Assembly: GCF_003369915.1 (NCBI RefSeq)
Contig: NC_046674.1
Location: forward strand, 20,153,657 to 20,217,656
Direction of reading: 5' to 3'
Origin: Drosophila miranda
Lineage: Eukaryota; Arthropoda; Insecta; Diptera; Drosophilidae
DNA length: 64,000 nucleotides
In this document: in pieces, positions 35,784 to 49,493 of the stretch
Layout: each line of letters opens with the position of its first letter
Numbering within the stretch: the stretch's first letter is position 1
The notes under the pieces: model-generated
What the model was told of the DNA's origin: nothing
Seen by the model: the letters and a program-made list of their open reading frames with translations, nothing else
Database searches by the model: none
Position numbers and translations under genes: made by a program

Positions 35784-38607
35784 GTAAGTCTTGATATATA
35801 TCGGTATATTAATATGCAAATTTCTGATCGCAATATATTTTAAAATGAATAGATTTAATATTTAAAATAAATATTTTTTGTTTAATATTTTGATTAAATA
35901 TGGTTAAAAAAACTATTAGATACATTTACATTTCAATCAAAGTGAATTCTAGATTTAACTTCACTATGTTTCAATCTAAGACCAGTATATTGAATTTAAA
36001 TATAGGTTTGTTGCTTTTTACTATGCCATTTTTCTCTCAGTGTAAAAATAATGACCTGGGGGAACTTTCCTTTCAATTCAAATACATTTTTAGTATTAGT
36101 TTTAAGCCGTTCTATATTGGTCCAATCCTGTCCTCTTTGAATTCTCAAATATGCAATAGCGATCTATTAAGTTCCATTTTTCTACTGGCGCCAAGAAAAT
36201 GTACTTTTCGCCTATTGATAACGAACATTCATATATTTATTTATATTTTTTTACGACACTCAATTATCAGCAAACATTTCAACAATGTCATTTCGTTGCG
36301 GGATTTTCGATTAAAATTATTTCAATTAAAATTCTTTTATGCCCCAAAGAAATTATTGTAGTCGGCTTATCAGCGCAGGAACGGTGGCAGAGATAGATGT
36401 TCAATGGAAAGTCTCGTGAATCTATCATTTATAAAATGCGTAGTTTTTATTTGATTTGACGATGCAACGGTTTAGTGGTGTTGGGGGGATTCCAACTAAG
36501 GTTCAGATCCAGATAGCTTTTGTTTACACGAAGCAAAAGAAAAAAGAGGGCGTGTCAATCGTAGATGTGAACTTATTGTCGTTGATAAGAAAGTACTGAA
36601 AGCTCTGCTCTCTCTGTGTGTGTTGGTTGGTTGTGGTCCGATATTTTATGACGTGCCTGATGACGCACTTTATTGTGGGACAAATAAAAGAACGAAACCC
36701 ATTTATACGATTTTATTATTATATACTCCCCACTTGATGATACGATTTTGGGTCACAGCAGCAAAGACCCCCCAGCCTGGTTATGATGCGAATTCTGTTG
36801 GTGATTTGTTTTTTACATTCTCGCAGTTTAATCTTCAGCTTATTCATGGAATAAATCTAAAGTACATTTTATGAAATTCATCCTCTCAGTATAGCGAAAC
36901 CCGCGGCGCTTCGTATAGAACATTGCTCGGAAATTGCTCTCATTCTCTGAATAGCTAAATAAAACTAGTTTCTGCCTGTTGTCGCATTTATAATAGCATA
37001 ATTGGGCCCTAACTTGTCATCATCTTATCGCTTATTGATCATTGTTCGGTTTCAGCTTTTTAATAACCATCGAAATCGAACACTCACGAACCTGGGGCAG
37101 CTGTCAAATAAATTCGGCATTCCATCCATCCCCATTCCCGTTCCCATCGCCATTTCACCTTCTTCCCTGCATAGTTTTTATGGTGGACTGTTTAACGACT
37201 GGGCGTGGCACTTGCACCGCTCGAGAGTTCAATGAAACTTGTACGCGCCTGGCCTTGACTCTAATAATAAATGATATAGAGATGAATCTTGGCTGGGGAT
37301 CGCCATGAATTAGCCACGACACCCAATGCATTATCAGCTCATTATCGACACCACTCGAACGCCGAACGCCGAACGCCGAACGTTCAAAGCCGAAAACGCA
37401 AACATTTTAATGTTCATTGTGCCATTAAAATGCGTTTGCTGCGATTACGCTGCCCCCATCAATCATCAATCATCACTGGAAGCAATCGCAGAGCGTGTAA
37501 GTCACGGAACGGATGACATTGCTTGGCAAAAGATTATCGCCGTGCACTTGAGATTCGATTCAGGAGGAGGACGACGATTCAGGGAGAGGGCCATGAAGGA
37601 GAAGCGGTCAAATCTAGCTCAGTCGGCAACGACAAAAATTAAAGACGAAAAGTATTTTTGGGATTTTTGATAAGTTGAATTCGTAGATGAAATATGTATG
37701 TATGTTGTATGACATCAAAAAGACTTATAAGGAAAACCGTGAGTTCTAAAACGAAATTGGGGATTGATTGGGGAGGAACGGAAGAAAAAGTATGAATGAG
37801 TTGAGTTGGAAAGAGTTCTCTTATTTCTTTCTAGGTTTAGTTTTTCTCATTTGTAACCAATATTTTCCCCCATTATCCCACATAGTTTCATTCGTTTGTC
37901 CGCAACCGTTTCACTGCATCTTCTTTAAGTAGTTTCATTTCTTTTAAAATACTCCATCAATCACAATTGAACTTGCCTCTAAATGAGCCAACCCCTAAGC
38001 ACTGAACACCCTAAATGACTTGTAATTTTTAACACTCAAAAGCCAACCCACCCACGTACATTAACCCACTCACCGCTCACCTTTAACATTGTGGCTGCTT
38101 GTGGCGTCAGAGCTTGAGCTTAATTAGGCATTAATATTTCATAAATGTCAATTAAGGGATGTCTAACAGGGAGAGAGAGACACACAAAGTCACTGAGAGA
38201 GGGGTATAGTCCGTGGCATATCAAATGATGATGTTGCAATGTGACCTGATTTCAAGAGCAGTCATCAAAGAAGCCTTTTCCATTTATAGACCGAAATGGA
38301 AAGGGGGAGACTTTTGCGAAAGCCAAAACTTTCAACTGGTGCGTGTCCTAGATTTCATTGAGAATGGGAAAAAATGCAACGTGACTGTTTTAAAGTGAAG
38401 CCAACACCTTGAGAGGGCCGACGAAACCCCTCGAAACATTTGCGCATATTTTGAAAACTTTGTGTTGTTTGTAATGGGAAACCCTTTTGCGTAAGCACTC
38501 AATGGGCTAGGGTTGGCTTGAGGGAGGTGCTTAATTGTTCTAGCCAAATTGTTGTTTGCACTTTCAACACAATATATTCACACTTTTGTGGCCTTTCAAT
38601 TCCGCAG
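35784..38607 (+). other. Presumed long 5' intron of CNMa
   Basis: Bounded by GTAAGT (35784) and TTCCGCAG (ending 38607). The content is AT-rich. A 153-codon frame at 35900-36361 is rich in Phe, Ile, Asn and Lys, as expected from AT bias, and is not supported as a gene. A GCCGAAC tandem run sits near 37360-37383. Confidence 0.45.
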
Positions 38608-38610
38608 TAC

Positions 38611-39461
38611 ATGATGTCCACAACGTGCGGCTGCTCAATCGTCCAGTGGGGCATTGCCATTGTGTTGCTGTCAGTCGCTGCCGGGCCAGGATATGCCATG
38701 CCACGTACTGGGCTGCCAACGCAGTTGTTGTTCAGCGAACTGCTTGGAGCGGGTAATGAGGACAACACCTATTATGGCGAGCAACTGGTGAGTGATAGAT
38801 GGGTTTATTGAGGAATCTACATGGAGACTCAACCACCTGCTTGCTCCACTTTGACTTCTAGAAGTATCAGCACCAGCAACAGCAGGAACAGAAACAGCAA
38901 CGACTGCATTCGTTTGCCAGGAAATGGCCTTCGCTGAGGGATCTCCTGCTGACCGCTGACTACGAGGACCTTGCCGTGCCACAGGACAGCAATGAGCGAG
39001 AAGTGGTCACCAGTTCCCGTCTCCTGGCGCGTCTGCACAAGCTCAGCGAGAATGGAGGCGGCGAGGAGTTGCGCTACAACCTGGTCAACGACTTAACTGA
39101 AATGCCCTCCAAGAAGGTGGTGTCCAGTCCTTCTCTCAAGGAGCACAACACCAAAAAGAATGTGCAATGTAAGTAAATGATCTATAATCTATATTTATTA
39201 AGATATATCTATAAATACTACCTTCAATGTGGCATGATTGACTAATTTTTTGATTCGAAACATTTTTATTTTCATGTTTATTATTTGGTCCCAAAAATTA
39301 GTTCGTAAACAATGTAAGTGTTGCATGAAGCAATTCAAAATCTATTTTATTCTAACTAACATTTGTATGTATTTGTAATTTCCTTAGACATGTCGCCGTG
39401 CCACTTTAAGATCTGCAACATGGGCCGCAAACGCAATGCCGGTTCCTATGTACCCTACTGA
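38611..39461 (+). CDS. CNMa: Neuropeptide precursor CNMamide
   Basis: Secreted precursor of the cyclic neuropeptide CNMamide, ligand of the CNMa receptor (a GPCR). Exons 38611-38787, 38862-39168, 39388-39461 (558 nt, 185 aa). The signal peptide covers about residues 1-29 (hydrophobic IVQWGIAIVLLSVAAG, then a small-residue cleavage site). The long spacer has a Gln-rich patch (KYQHQQQQEQKQQ). The mature core QYMSPCHFKICNM occupies residues 161-173: Cys166 and Cys171 form the ring, Gly174 is the amide donor, and RKR 175-177 is the cleavage site. The last intron falls inside the peptide, in the Tyr codon. In this form the upstream dibasic site is KK four residues before Tyr, leaving Asn-Val before Gln. 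A 12-nt micro-exon may alter this. AATAAA is at 40016-40021. Confidence 0.93.
39302..39313 (+). CDS. CNMa: Candidate 12-nt CNMa micro-exon (FRKQ)
   Basis: Within the last CNMa intron, TTCGTAAACAAT is preceded by ATTAG and followed by a consensus donor GTAAGT. Its inclusion keeps the phase (1 to 1) and inserts Phe-Arg-Lys-Gln, so the precursor reads NVQ-FRKQ-YMSPC. This places dibasic Arg-Lys immediately before Gln-Tyr-Met, allowing an N-terminal pyroglutamate as in the published D. melanogaster peptide (as I recall it). The flanking introns would be 133 and 74 bases, with branch-like CTAAT (39240) and CTAAC (39353). Two bases of the donor context (CAAT|GTAAGT) repeat the donor of the previous exon. 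There is no transcript evidence. Confidence 0.5.
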
Positions 39462-42400
39462 AGCGATCTGAAGAGCAGAACCCCCCCAAAAAAAAACTGA
39501 AAAGTAAACCCCATCTCCACCCTAAAAAAAACAAAAATGGAAAAACCAAAAGCAGCCAAAGTAAAATAAAAGCAGAAAAATTAACAGAATTTGCATTATC
39601 ACAGATTTGTGGAACGCGTTCAAATGCCAAGTATTGTCTATTGATTTAGTTTGAGAATTAGTAATTATGATTATAATGTATTTTTAACAAATGTCTCGAC
39701 ATTAACACAAACAAACACACACACAAACACACACACACAGACACACATTACACAACTCCAAAACACCTCTCCTTAGCGATTGTGTCTCTCTTTCCCCCAT
39801 CCCATATGAACACTTACAAAGTATTTCCATATTAGTTATATGAATATTATCTATGAATTTTTTTGTATTCGAAATACATTCAATTATAATAACCAACAAA
39901 ATGTTGTTAGATATTAAGCAAAAACCTATATATTACAAAATATTTATTGAAAACAAACAAAAAAACAACAAAGAAAAACAAAAATGAATGATATATTATA
40001 TTGCCAAGTTTCCTGAATAAATAAATGTTATATTATTATGGTATTCAAAGACCCGAAAGGGGTCGCCCAAAATATTATCGGAATCGTTTTCGTTTTTTAA
40101 TTCAAATCATGGTGTATCCCAGAAGCAGGCAACGCTCCCGAAAATAACGAATTTTTGTGTAAAAAAGTAAAGTCTGCTTTTAGGCGATGCGTGGAATATA
40201 GAATGGAATGGTTGATTTTGCAGCTTTACGACACATTTAAAAAAACACAGATACTACTTTAAGAGACTTTATTTGATGATAGATTTTCAAGCTCTTCATA
40301 CTGATTTTTTGTGGAATTTTTCCGATTAGGAATTTCCTATTAGTTGTATGTGCTTCTCTGTTTTTCAGGCTTTTTTGCATCTTCAGATACTTTTGTAACC
40401 TTGTATACATATACCACTATTTCTTCTACTTCTTGTAGATGTTTTTCTTTTCGAATGCATTCATTTTCGTCATACAGATATGTATCTTACGGATGTGGTT
40501 GCCCTTCAGGCGATTGCTTTACATGTAAATTATAATGTGGACCACCGAGAACCAATTAAATTGATTTAATTGTTTTTGGTAGTCCGCCTCGCTGATGTTT
40601 TAATTACATATTAGATTTTGATTGAGTTGCTCATTGCATTAATTAAATATGCAGGCGTGAGAACCAATAGTAGACCGATACCTGATAGATACTTCCAAGA
40701 ATATTCTTCAGAGTATCTGTTTCTGAGTCTCAGATAATATCACGCAGTCATCTCTGGCAGTAGCCCATAATCCGAGTCATGCATAGACCGACCCCCAGGC
40801 TGCGGTTGCAAAGGCCAAGTGCCACTGAAATTTGTTGGAAAAGTCAGCTCAGAAGCTAGTGGGCGTTGCACGTTTCCATTGGCGTTTGCGGAACCATCAG
40901 AATTCTGGCTACAGGATATGAAATATTGAAATCGATCGCGTTTATGGTTAGCAACTTAATGTCATGGCGGCGCCGTTAGCCATAAAAAACGGAACGAACT
41001 GAAACGCTGACTAAACCAGAAAGCAAACAGCCAGCACAATCCACTGGTGGTACGAGTACTCGTAGTTCTGGTAGTAAACGCCCAAACGCGTTCGCGGGCT
41101 GTGGGAAAATGTTAAACAGCTGGGCAGATCGAATCGGAATCTGACTCCAAATCCGAGTAGTACTGACGTAGCTGAAGCTGACCGCCAGAGACCTTCGACT
41201 GTGCTTCACTTTTATGCTCTTTAACAGTTTACACGAAATGCATTTCGATCTGTTCGCAATTAACGACTCTCAAGTGATTCATGCTCAGCTATAACTACGA
41301 GTATATGCATGTATAGTACTTACCGGCAATACATCTGTTGTGTCTGTTCTATTCGAATGCAAATTCTATGGCTATTACAATTAAACGTGCTTTGCCTGAT
41401 TCGTTGCGCGGCACTCGACAAATTGCTTGGCTTGCTTTTGATTGCCGCTTCTGGTGCTGTCGGAGATGTTGACTTCGAGAGTTATGAGCCCAACATGTCA
41501 ATATACTTGTAAAGATCGCAGCCAATCGGATAAGCTTCCCACGAAGCTCAGTGGCAAATGATAATTGGCCACACACAGGCGTAAATGGAAGCTTATGATG
41601 CGTTCAGCTAATTGGATAGGAATGCTTATAAGACTCCAAGTATTTGTTAATCCAAGTTCATCAATCAAAGCGCAACCTGCCTGCTTATATTAAGTTATAG
41701 AAACAATTTTCAAATCAAATCATTTCAATAGTTTTCCCAGACACAACAATCAGTTTTTGGATCCCCAGTGCCGCCGAAACAAACTTGGGGCTGAAAATTA
41801 CACTTAAACTCCCCCGTGGGGAGTCCCTCACCATCCACACCGTCCTCACACCTCACACCTTACGGATAATTAAGCATCAAAGTGCTGGGCAATATTTTTG
41901 GATTTCGGCCGAGTCAAGGTCACACATTAATTGATCAGCGGGCCAAAGCAGAGCCACGTAAACTGACGAAAGTAAAAGTAAACCAAATACGAGTATGAGT
42001 ATTAGTGTGAGTGTGAGTACGGGGGAATACTTATAGAGTTGATCATTTAATTAACTTAATTCAGTTGTTTAAGTTGCTTGTTAATTGGACTTTCAAATCT
42101 GAAATAGCGCCGTCTTAAGCCCTGGCAAAAATGTTCATAAACTTTTCAACTCTGGGGCTCTGGGCTCTGGGCTCTGTTCAGAATTAAATTGGAATCGTAA
42201 CACAAATTGCCTGGGTTGGATGGGTGGGGATCGTGGCATTTCTCACACACTCTGCGGGGCCTGACTCAATCCCTCGTGTGAGAAAATTTTAGACTGCAAC
42301 TGCAAGTGCCACTGCAACTGCAACTGCCACAGCCACAGCCACAGAGCCGCAAGACAATCGCAATTGTTTCGGGCCGCTGTCTGCACCAGATATGCGCGGG

Positions 42401-43979
42401 TTTTATTATTATTTGTATGGTTCTGAAACGGCATTGACAAGGCCACACTTGTAGTCGGAGTCGGAGTTGGAGTTGGAGTATGATGGAGTGCCAGTGCCCT
42501 GTGGTGGTGCCTCATGTGAATGCATTAGGCAAAGTGTTTTGCTGGATTGCCTCTAAAATGTGTAATTTTCGTAGCCGGATTCCGTAAAGCATTTCTTGCA
42601 GAGCCACCAAATGTGAAGGATAAACCAGATATTGGTTAAGATCAAATTAACGACGCACATGACATTTGCCAAGACGCCAGCCCCAGCCGCTCGACGTGTG
42701 CCGCGCATTTGTCCAACTCATTGAATTGCCCGCAGCTATTTTCATTTTCATTCATTCATTTACTCATTCATTCATGGCACAAAACGTGCGTAAACGCACA
42801 ACTCGTTTCGGTTGGCGAACGAGGAAAAATAATGTCAAGCTGGTCAAACAACTCTGAGGAAAACCCATAAAAAAACCGACAGTTAAGATTAGCAAGTTTC
42901 CCGAGCAAACGTGGAACTCTCCGCTCCACCGGTGTTCCACTGGTGCTCCACAATGAACTTGACACATTTTTCGGAGCTTCAGACAGTGCAAACATTGTGC
43001 AAATGAACTAATTAAGACACGGGGACTATTGCACAACAGATACTTGATGGCTAATTACAGCGATTGCCACAATTGCCGGGCCATTAGAGAGGGGGAGCAA
43101 GAGACTAGACCCATCCCCAGATGGGGCACATTCAAATGGCGTAGCCCCATTAATCATACCGCCTGTCCATGGCTGCCTGGGAGTTGCAATGCTTCTCACA
43201 CACTCGGCAGAAAAACCAAAATGAATTGCCTTTTAATATCAAAGATTATAAGCCAAGAACTGTCGATCAATTTGGTCAAGATTTTTGTCGATACGCTGTA
43301 CGAGTATATTTATTTATGACTTTTGTCTGCACGAAATTGAAATGAATGTTCGAAGGTGTGTTGTTCGGCTTTTGTTTTTCATATAATTAATGATCCATTA
43401 AGTGTGAAAAAAAAAACAATTTAAATTAGGGTTATTTCTAGTAAGAACTAAACAGCTTCCGCATTTGTGTCTAATGAATGTCTATCGAATGTCTATCATA
43501 CTAGTAGATTTTACCTTAATTATAGCCGGTATTTTTGGAATATATATATATATATATTTTTGTTCGAAAATATACAAATGTAATAGGCGGAAAGAAGAGT
43601 TTCTAAATTTTGCACGCAAATAACTGCGAATCACTGTTTATGAATCCATCAATGCACCAAGAAGACAGAATGAAGCTCCTTGTAAGGATATTACTGGCTA
43701 TCCATTGCGTTTCTAATTATTAAAGCTATATATTTCTATGCCCCACAACTCCATCAAAGTGAATGGCCATCAATTAGCCAAGGCTCACACAAAATGTCAA
43801 CTCAATTTCGCCCGGCAACCCATCAAACGCAAGAGATTTAATTATCATCTCCGCCTGTCTGCAATTGGAGTGGAGATTCGAGCGTGGAGTCAGCCAAACT
43901 CTTGTTACCGGCATCAAAATGATGGCTAATTGTTATTTTTGCATATGCATTCAGGCGGCTGTTTGCATGTTGTTTGATC

Positions 43980-43984
<5 letters not shown>

Positions 43985-44017
<33 letters not shown>
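43985..44017. repeat. GA dinucleotide microsatellite
   Basis: About 16 uninterrupted GA units. In Drosophila such runs can bind GAGA factor, but no promoter is evident beside it. Confidence 0.9.
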
Positions 44018-44020
<3 letters not shown>

Positions 44021-44837
44021 GAGACCTTACATAATAATCTAGTTAACAAATTGTGTCATGTGGAGCTGCTAGCAACCGAGTAACCGAGTAACCGACTCAA
44101 CTGTCTCGATCTCCTCGGTGCCTGCATCCAACCGAAATCCAACAGAGCAGCTGCAGCCGCCTGGTCTTTCCAGCCGCCACTTTCGAAAGTCTTTTGCCGC
44201 CCCCCTCCAGAGAGGGGGGGTAGAGAATAGAAATAGAGGACTTGCATAACCCAGACAGGGGTACAGGGGTACAGGGGAACAGGGGAACAGGGGACAGGGG
44301 ACAAACGACAGCGGTATTATCGCGAGGGTGTTGGCCTACGACTGCATATAAAAAAGTCATTAAAATATTTAAAAATAAATAATCCCCAGCCAGCAATCTG
44401 CTGTGCATAGTAAAAACTCACGAATTTGCTCCTTGGGGGCGCCCCAGAAATGGTCAGCCATCGTTTCCAAGCCTAAATATGATAGATAGATCTTCCAAGA
44501 GAGGGGGGGGAGGGAGTCTGTAGGGAGCGACAATCATGGCTTGGGCTGTGGGGTGTGTCCAGTCAAAATGTAAAACATGGAAAATGGGGGAAAAATGGGG
44601 TAAAGGCTCTGTCCGCTGGCAATTGTGGGTTAATGGGTGAATGTGCTGTTTGAACTACATTACAATGGATAATCAGTTAGTGGTTCGGGCCGGCCTAACC
44701 CGTTGGATTGGTAGTTTTGCCAAGTGGCAAAATATTTGTTATGCAAAACCAAACAAAAGACTTGAGCAACGTTGAAGGAAATTATAGGAAATTTGGTAGT
44801 TAATGGTTGGTTTTTCTGTGCATTAAAGATATTTCAG

Positions 44838-44996
44838 CACTCCCTCAGCCATGATGGAGCTCAAGCACCCATTGTTCTTTGTGAGTTTCTCTAGAATCTT
44901 CAGTCAAATCAACACCTTGAAGTTCATAAACCAGGAACACGCCTTCTGCCAGACACGGACCACCTCTAGCATGTACTCCTGTCGGCTAAACCCTAT
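44838..44996 (+). other. Exon-like segment with a 49-codon frame
   Basis: The segment lies between an acceptor (GATATTTCAG ending 44837) and a consensus donor (GTGAGT from 44997). An ATG at 44851 opens a frame of 49 codons (MMELKHPLFFVSF to SSMYSCRLNPM) ending in TGA at 44998-45000. It would read on through the donor if spliced. The first 12 residues are weakly signal-like. I do not recognise it. It could be a first or internal exon of an undescribed small gene, or chance. Confidence 0.25.
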
Positions 44997-47900
44997 GTGA
45001 GTAGCTGGACTTGCAGACTTGTCTGATGTCTGCCGTGTTGTGGCTGAAAATTGAATTTACTGGATGATGGCGATAGAAACAAGGCGTCGACACCCACGCA
45101 TCCAGAGCCAGAGCAAGAGAGATCCCCAGAGATCCAAAAGGTACTACGAGTACTATAGCCGACTTCAATCTTTGATTACAGGGCAGCCACACGTCAGTTG
45201 TGCAAGAAGCGATTGCCAACAATTGTGCTGCGGTTAACCAAAGAGAGGAGGAGTGGGGAGTGAGTGCGCTGCACAGACAGATCATAAGAAGCGGCATCTG
45301 AGACATCTCTGTTGTGGTTTTGCCACTCAAAATTGTTGCAACAACACAAAGTCCAATCGGTTTATATCTCTCTTTAGAGGCAGGATCATAAGTTGGTTTC
45401 TAGAATGCTAAGCCGGATATGTACATGGCAATGAGAACAATGCGATAAACATTATGGACATGCCTTTCTGAACAATGAACAGAGATCTCCGACATTATCG
45501 AGAGCCAATAAATCAGCAAACTGAGCCACAAATTTCAACAGCAACAGCAACTGCGACTACGACTACGTCTACGAGTACGACTGTGAGTACGAGTATGACA
45601 ATGGGCAAACAATTACAAAACCATATAAAAGCGAATTCGATACGAGAAATCTAAAGCGGAAATTTTGTAAAGCTGCCACGCCCCCTCTTCAGCCCAGAGC
45701 CCCAGTGTTTTTCTGGGGCTGCACTGCACTGCACTCTGCTCTGTGGGATCGCGGCGGCGGTGGTGAATGCATTGCGAAAATGCCGGGGCAAAAAACCCAC
45801 CGAATGCAAGCCAAATTCGACCTAAGAGCAGGCCTGTTCCAGCTCCAGCTCCGCTCTGGTCATGGCAAATTGCCTTGGAGTGTCTCCATTCTAAGCCTGG
45901 CCGAGGCCCGAAGGTCGGTCTTCGGTCTCCAGTCCAAGCCTCTGGTTTGGGTCGAACAATGGAGGTGATCTATGTAAATTTCGAGCGACATAATTGCATG
46001 GATTAAGCTGTTGTCTGTTTGCTGACTGTTTGGGATCTCTAACCACCCCTCCTCCCCCCAAATATATATAATTGGACAGCTGATAAGCCACACGCCCACT
46101 GAAAGAGCTGTCAGAGAACCCAAATCCCGCATTAAAATCTACAATTTTTCGAAAATTGTTTCCACTGGAATTACAATTTGTAAAGGAAAAGCGTGGAGCC
46201 AGCCACAACCATACCAAAATTCAATCAAATTGAAATCAAAGTTTGGGTTAAACCCATAGACAATTCGACCTTGCGGTTGTCTTAGGTATTTTTGTGGGTG
46301 CACTTTACCGTTCGAGCTGAAAAGTGGCTCAAAGTGGTGCAGAAGGAAGTTCGAAAGATTTTCTTTAAAGATTTCATGGAACCCCATTCCCCCGGAATCT
46401 GTATGACAAGCATATTCCATGATTTCATTAATCAATTAAGCTTTTCCTACTCTTTATTCAGTGATTGCAGTTTGGCTTACAATGAATACCAAGCCGAGCT
46501 CTGGTCAAGGTCAGACATTTGTTCAATTATTGCAGCTAATACATTTTTTATTCAGTTTTTACTCCCCCTTTTTTATTGTGGTTGCCACAGCCATAGCAAA
46601 AGCCACAGCCACAATTTTTGTGGCATTTGTAAAGATCGGTAGCCGCTGGTCAAAAATCATGAGTAAATGTTAATTGCCATGAGTCGATCGCAGGTATTGT
46701 TTAGCTCAATACGTTAATTACAATTGGAATTTTGCATAATTAATTTAAATTATAGCCCAGGCCATACTCATACTCTGGTGATGCTTGCTGTTGACTTGTG
46801 AACCGACATCCATCTGGGGAATGTTGCGCAAAAGATCTGACAGAACAAAAATTCAAATCAAACGAATGACTTAGGCAACGAACTTGTTTCGTATATTGCT
46901 GCCGCATGTTGCACACACACAGAAACAAAAACTGTAACTAGAAAGCTGCAAACATTTGCCACTCAATCAGTGGCCAACAGACTGAGCAACAAGGCAACGC
47001 ACACAAATTGCTTTAATTACAACAAATTTGCTTGAATATATATCAACTAGAGGCATTTCTGAGCAAAAAACACTGAGAAAAAATATATTTAAGTAAATGT
47101 GCAGTCAATACTCAGATATATTTGAAAGAGCTTACTATATAAGGATGTAAATGAACATGGGGAATATTTAGCTAACTTCTGTTAAGTTCTGTTATATTTA
47201 GTAACAGATTTCTTTCAGTGTGGGCTAAGCAAATGCTCTCTGACTTTTTACCTGACACCTCCAAATCACGACGACTGCAGCTAGAAAAATATGCCTAGAT
47301 CGCACTACTCCACTCTACTCTACAGCACTCCAGTCAGCCTCAAGTGACCAGCCAGCCCCAGAGATCTCATGACGAGCCAAGATTGAGCCAAGATTGCGAC
47401 TGCTTCGGGCCACTTGGGCGTTGCATTTCTGCGAATCCGGCTGTTGCTCTGATCGGATCGGATTGGATCGGATTTGGTCTGGGTGGTCTCCCGGCTTCTG
47501 GAACTTCTCGCCTGACTCATAGATTCATATGTGGAACGGATCTACGTGGAGTACTGCAATCTTGAGTGGAATAGCATGGGGTGAATAATTAAATCAAAAA
47601 GGAAACGAGCAGTATGGCCAAAGAGGTTTCGCATTCAAAAATTGGTTATTGTTATTGTTGGGTCAGCACTGGTCTGGTCTATGCTCTGAACTAAGAGTGC
47701 GCTTGGTGATTGTCTAGGAATTTGCACACATTTTAGTAACGGGTTTGTTTGAATCTAGGAAATGCAACCTCTTGCCAAGGAAGTGAATCGGTAATAGAAC
47801 CTGTTTCGTTTAGAGTATGAAATAGGAACTTTTCATGAGAGTCTGTCTGTGAACTATCAAAGACTTAATTTAATGCTGAATAAGCATGGGTCAATCGTCC

Positions 47901-49493
47901 ATCAATTTTTGAAATTTTTTCAAGTGGTGGTGAGTCATTTTGGGGATCCTGTTAGAGCTTTTATACCTCCTGTAATCTGTACCCTCTTTTTGTATCCATA
48001 AACCCTTTTAACCACCTTTTTCTTACTGCACTCCTGTGTCGGTTACAACTGTTAGTAATCAGTGATCAGTGATCCGTTACACGTCGTTTGCTGCTGGTCG
48101 TCGCTTTGTCGTGATAACCTTGAGATGATTGCTTCAATTTTTTTTAGTACAGCCCAGAGCGGGACAGATAGACAAACAGCCAGGCTGACAGACAGACACG
48201 TAGATGGAGACAAAAACACAGTCAAAGTCGAGCTTACTAATTCGAGACGATTTATAAAATGAGGCAAAGCAGGGCAAGTACGTCGCATAAGACTAGAGAC
48301 CAGAAAATATGCCATAAAACATAAAACAAAGCGAGGCAGAGCTCAAAATATGACAAAACAAAGTACTTTTTGGCCTGGTAATGAGTCAGGGTTGCATTGG
48401 AGGAGTTTTGGCCATAATGATGTGGCGCCATGCTGCGCCCCACTTCGGCAACGTCTTCAACAGAGGCCCCCCACTCCACTCTCTGGTTTAATAAGCAAAA
48501 CGGCCTACATGGCAATTAAAAAACAAAAAAATTAAAAATACTCTTAGCATTAGCAACATTACGTGGAAGCTCTGATCGACGACGCCCAGCATTCGGGCGG
48601 AGGGAAAAAAAATCCATAGAACATAGACAAAATATTGTATGGGAGAGCCAGAGAGCCGCGGCGAACAAATTGCAACATGCAACAATCTGATGGCGGGACA
48701 GGGGCAGCGGCTGGGGCAACACCTCCGCCCACCAAAAATGCAATTTTTAGTTGCCATAGAAGCCATTGTTTTGTTTTATACATAAATATATTTAGTTTGT
48801 GGCTAATTTTATTCGTGCTGGAGGATTTTTCTATGCGAGGGAGCAGCCAGATGGGAGATTAGAGAGGCCATTTCAATTAATCGTGATGGGAGATGGAAGC
48901 GAATACTCATAGATAGTTAAGCTAATTTTTTGTTATAGACTGATCATGATTTTATAATTAATATGATTTGTTAATGCACAATAAATGGGGATTGTTTTTG
49001 TTACTCCTGCTTCCATTATATTTTCATGGGTTAATTTCGTAGAAATTCCTTACCTATTTAATTAAGGCTTTGGGCTGTCTTATCTTTCCCATAGTACTCC
49101 CTTTTGTCAACACAATTCCCAACTATTGTTCCCTTTCCAGCCTGAGTCGATCAACAGTTATCTCACAAATCAGACAGCTTCCAGCCAAAGCAGAGAGCAG
49201 CAAACCACAGCAGCGCAGCAGCAGAGACAGTAATCATCCACAAGGTGTGTTAAAATAAGGTGAGGATACTAATGCATTTCGATTCGATAATTATGGCCAC
49301 TACACGGTCTCCCTCTTTCCGTCTCTGTTTTGTATGCACAAGAATATTGTTCGAGTGCAGTGTGCACCTCACCTTTAGTTAGCACACCTTGACAGCAGTG
49401 CTCTACATCTAACTGAACTTCACTCTCGTTTTTCATAAAGCACAAAATGATTGTGAGCCAGCGTTGGCGTCGGCTTCGACGTTACTGTTGGTA

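Noticed and set aside
35900-36361. 153-codon plus-strand frame
   Set aside because: Rich in Phe, Ile, Asn and Lys, as expected from AT-rich intronic DNA; lies inside the presumed CNMa intron.
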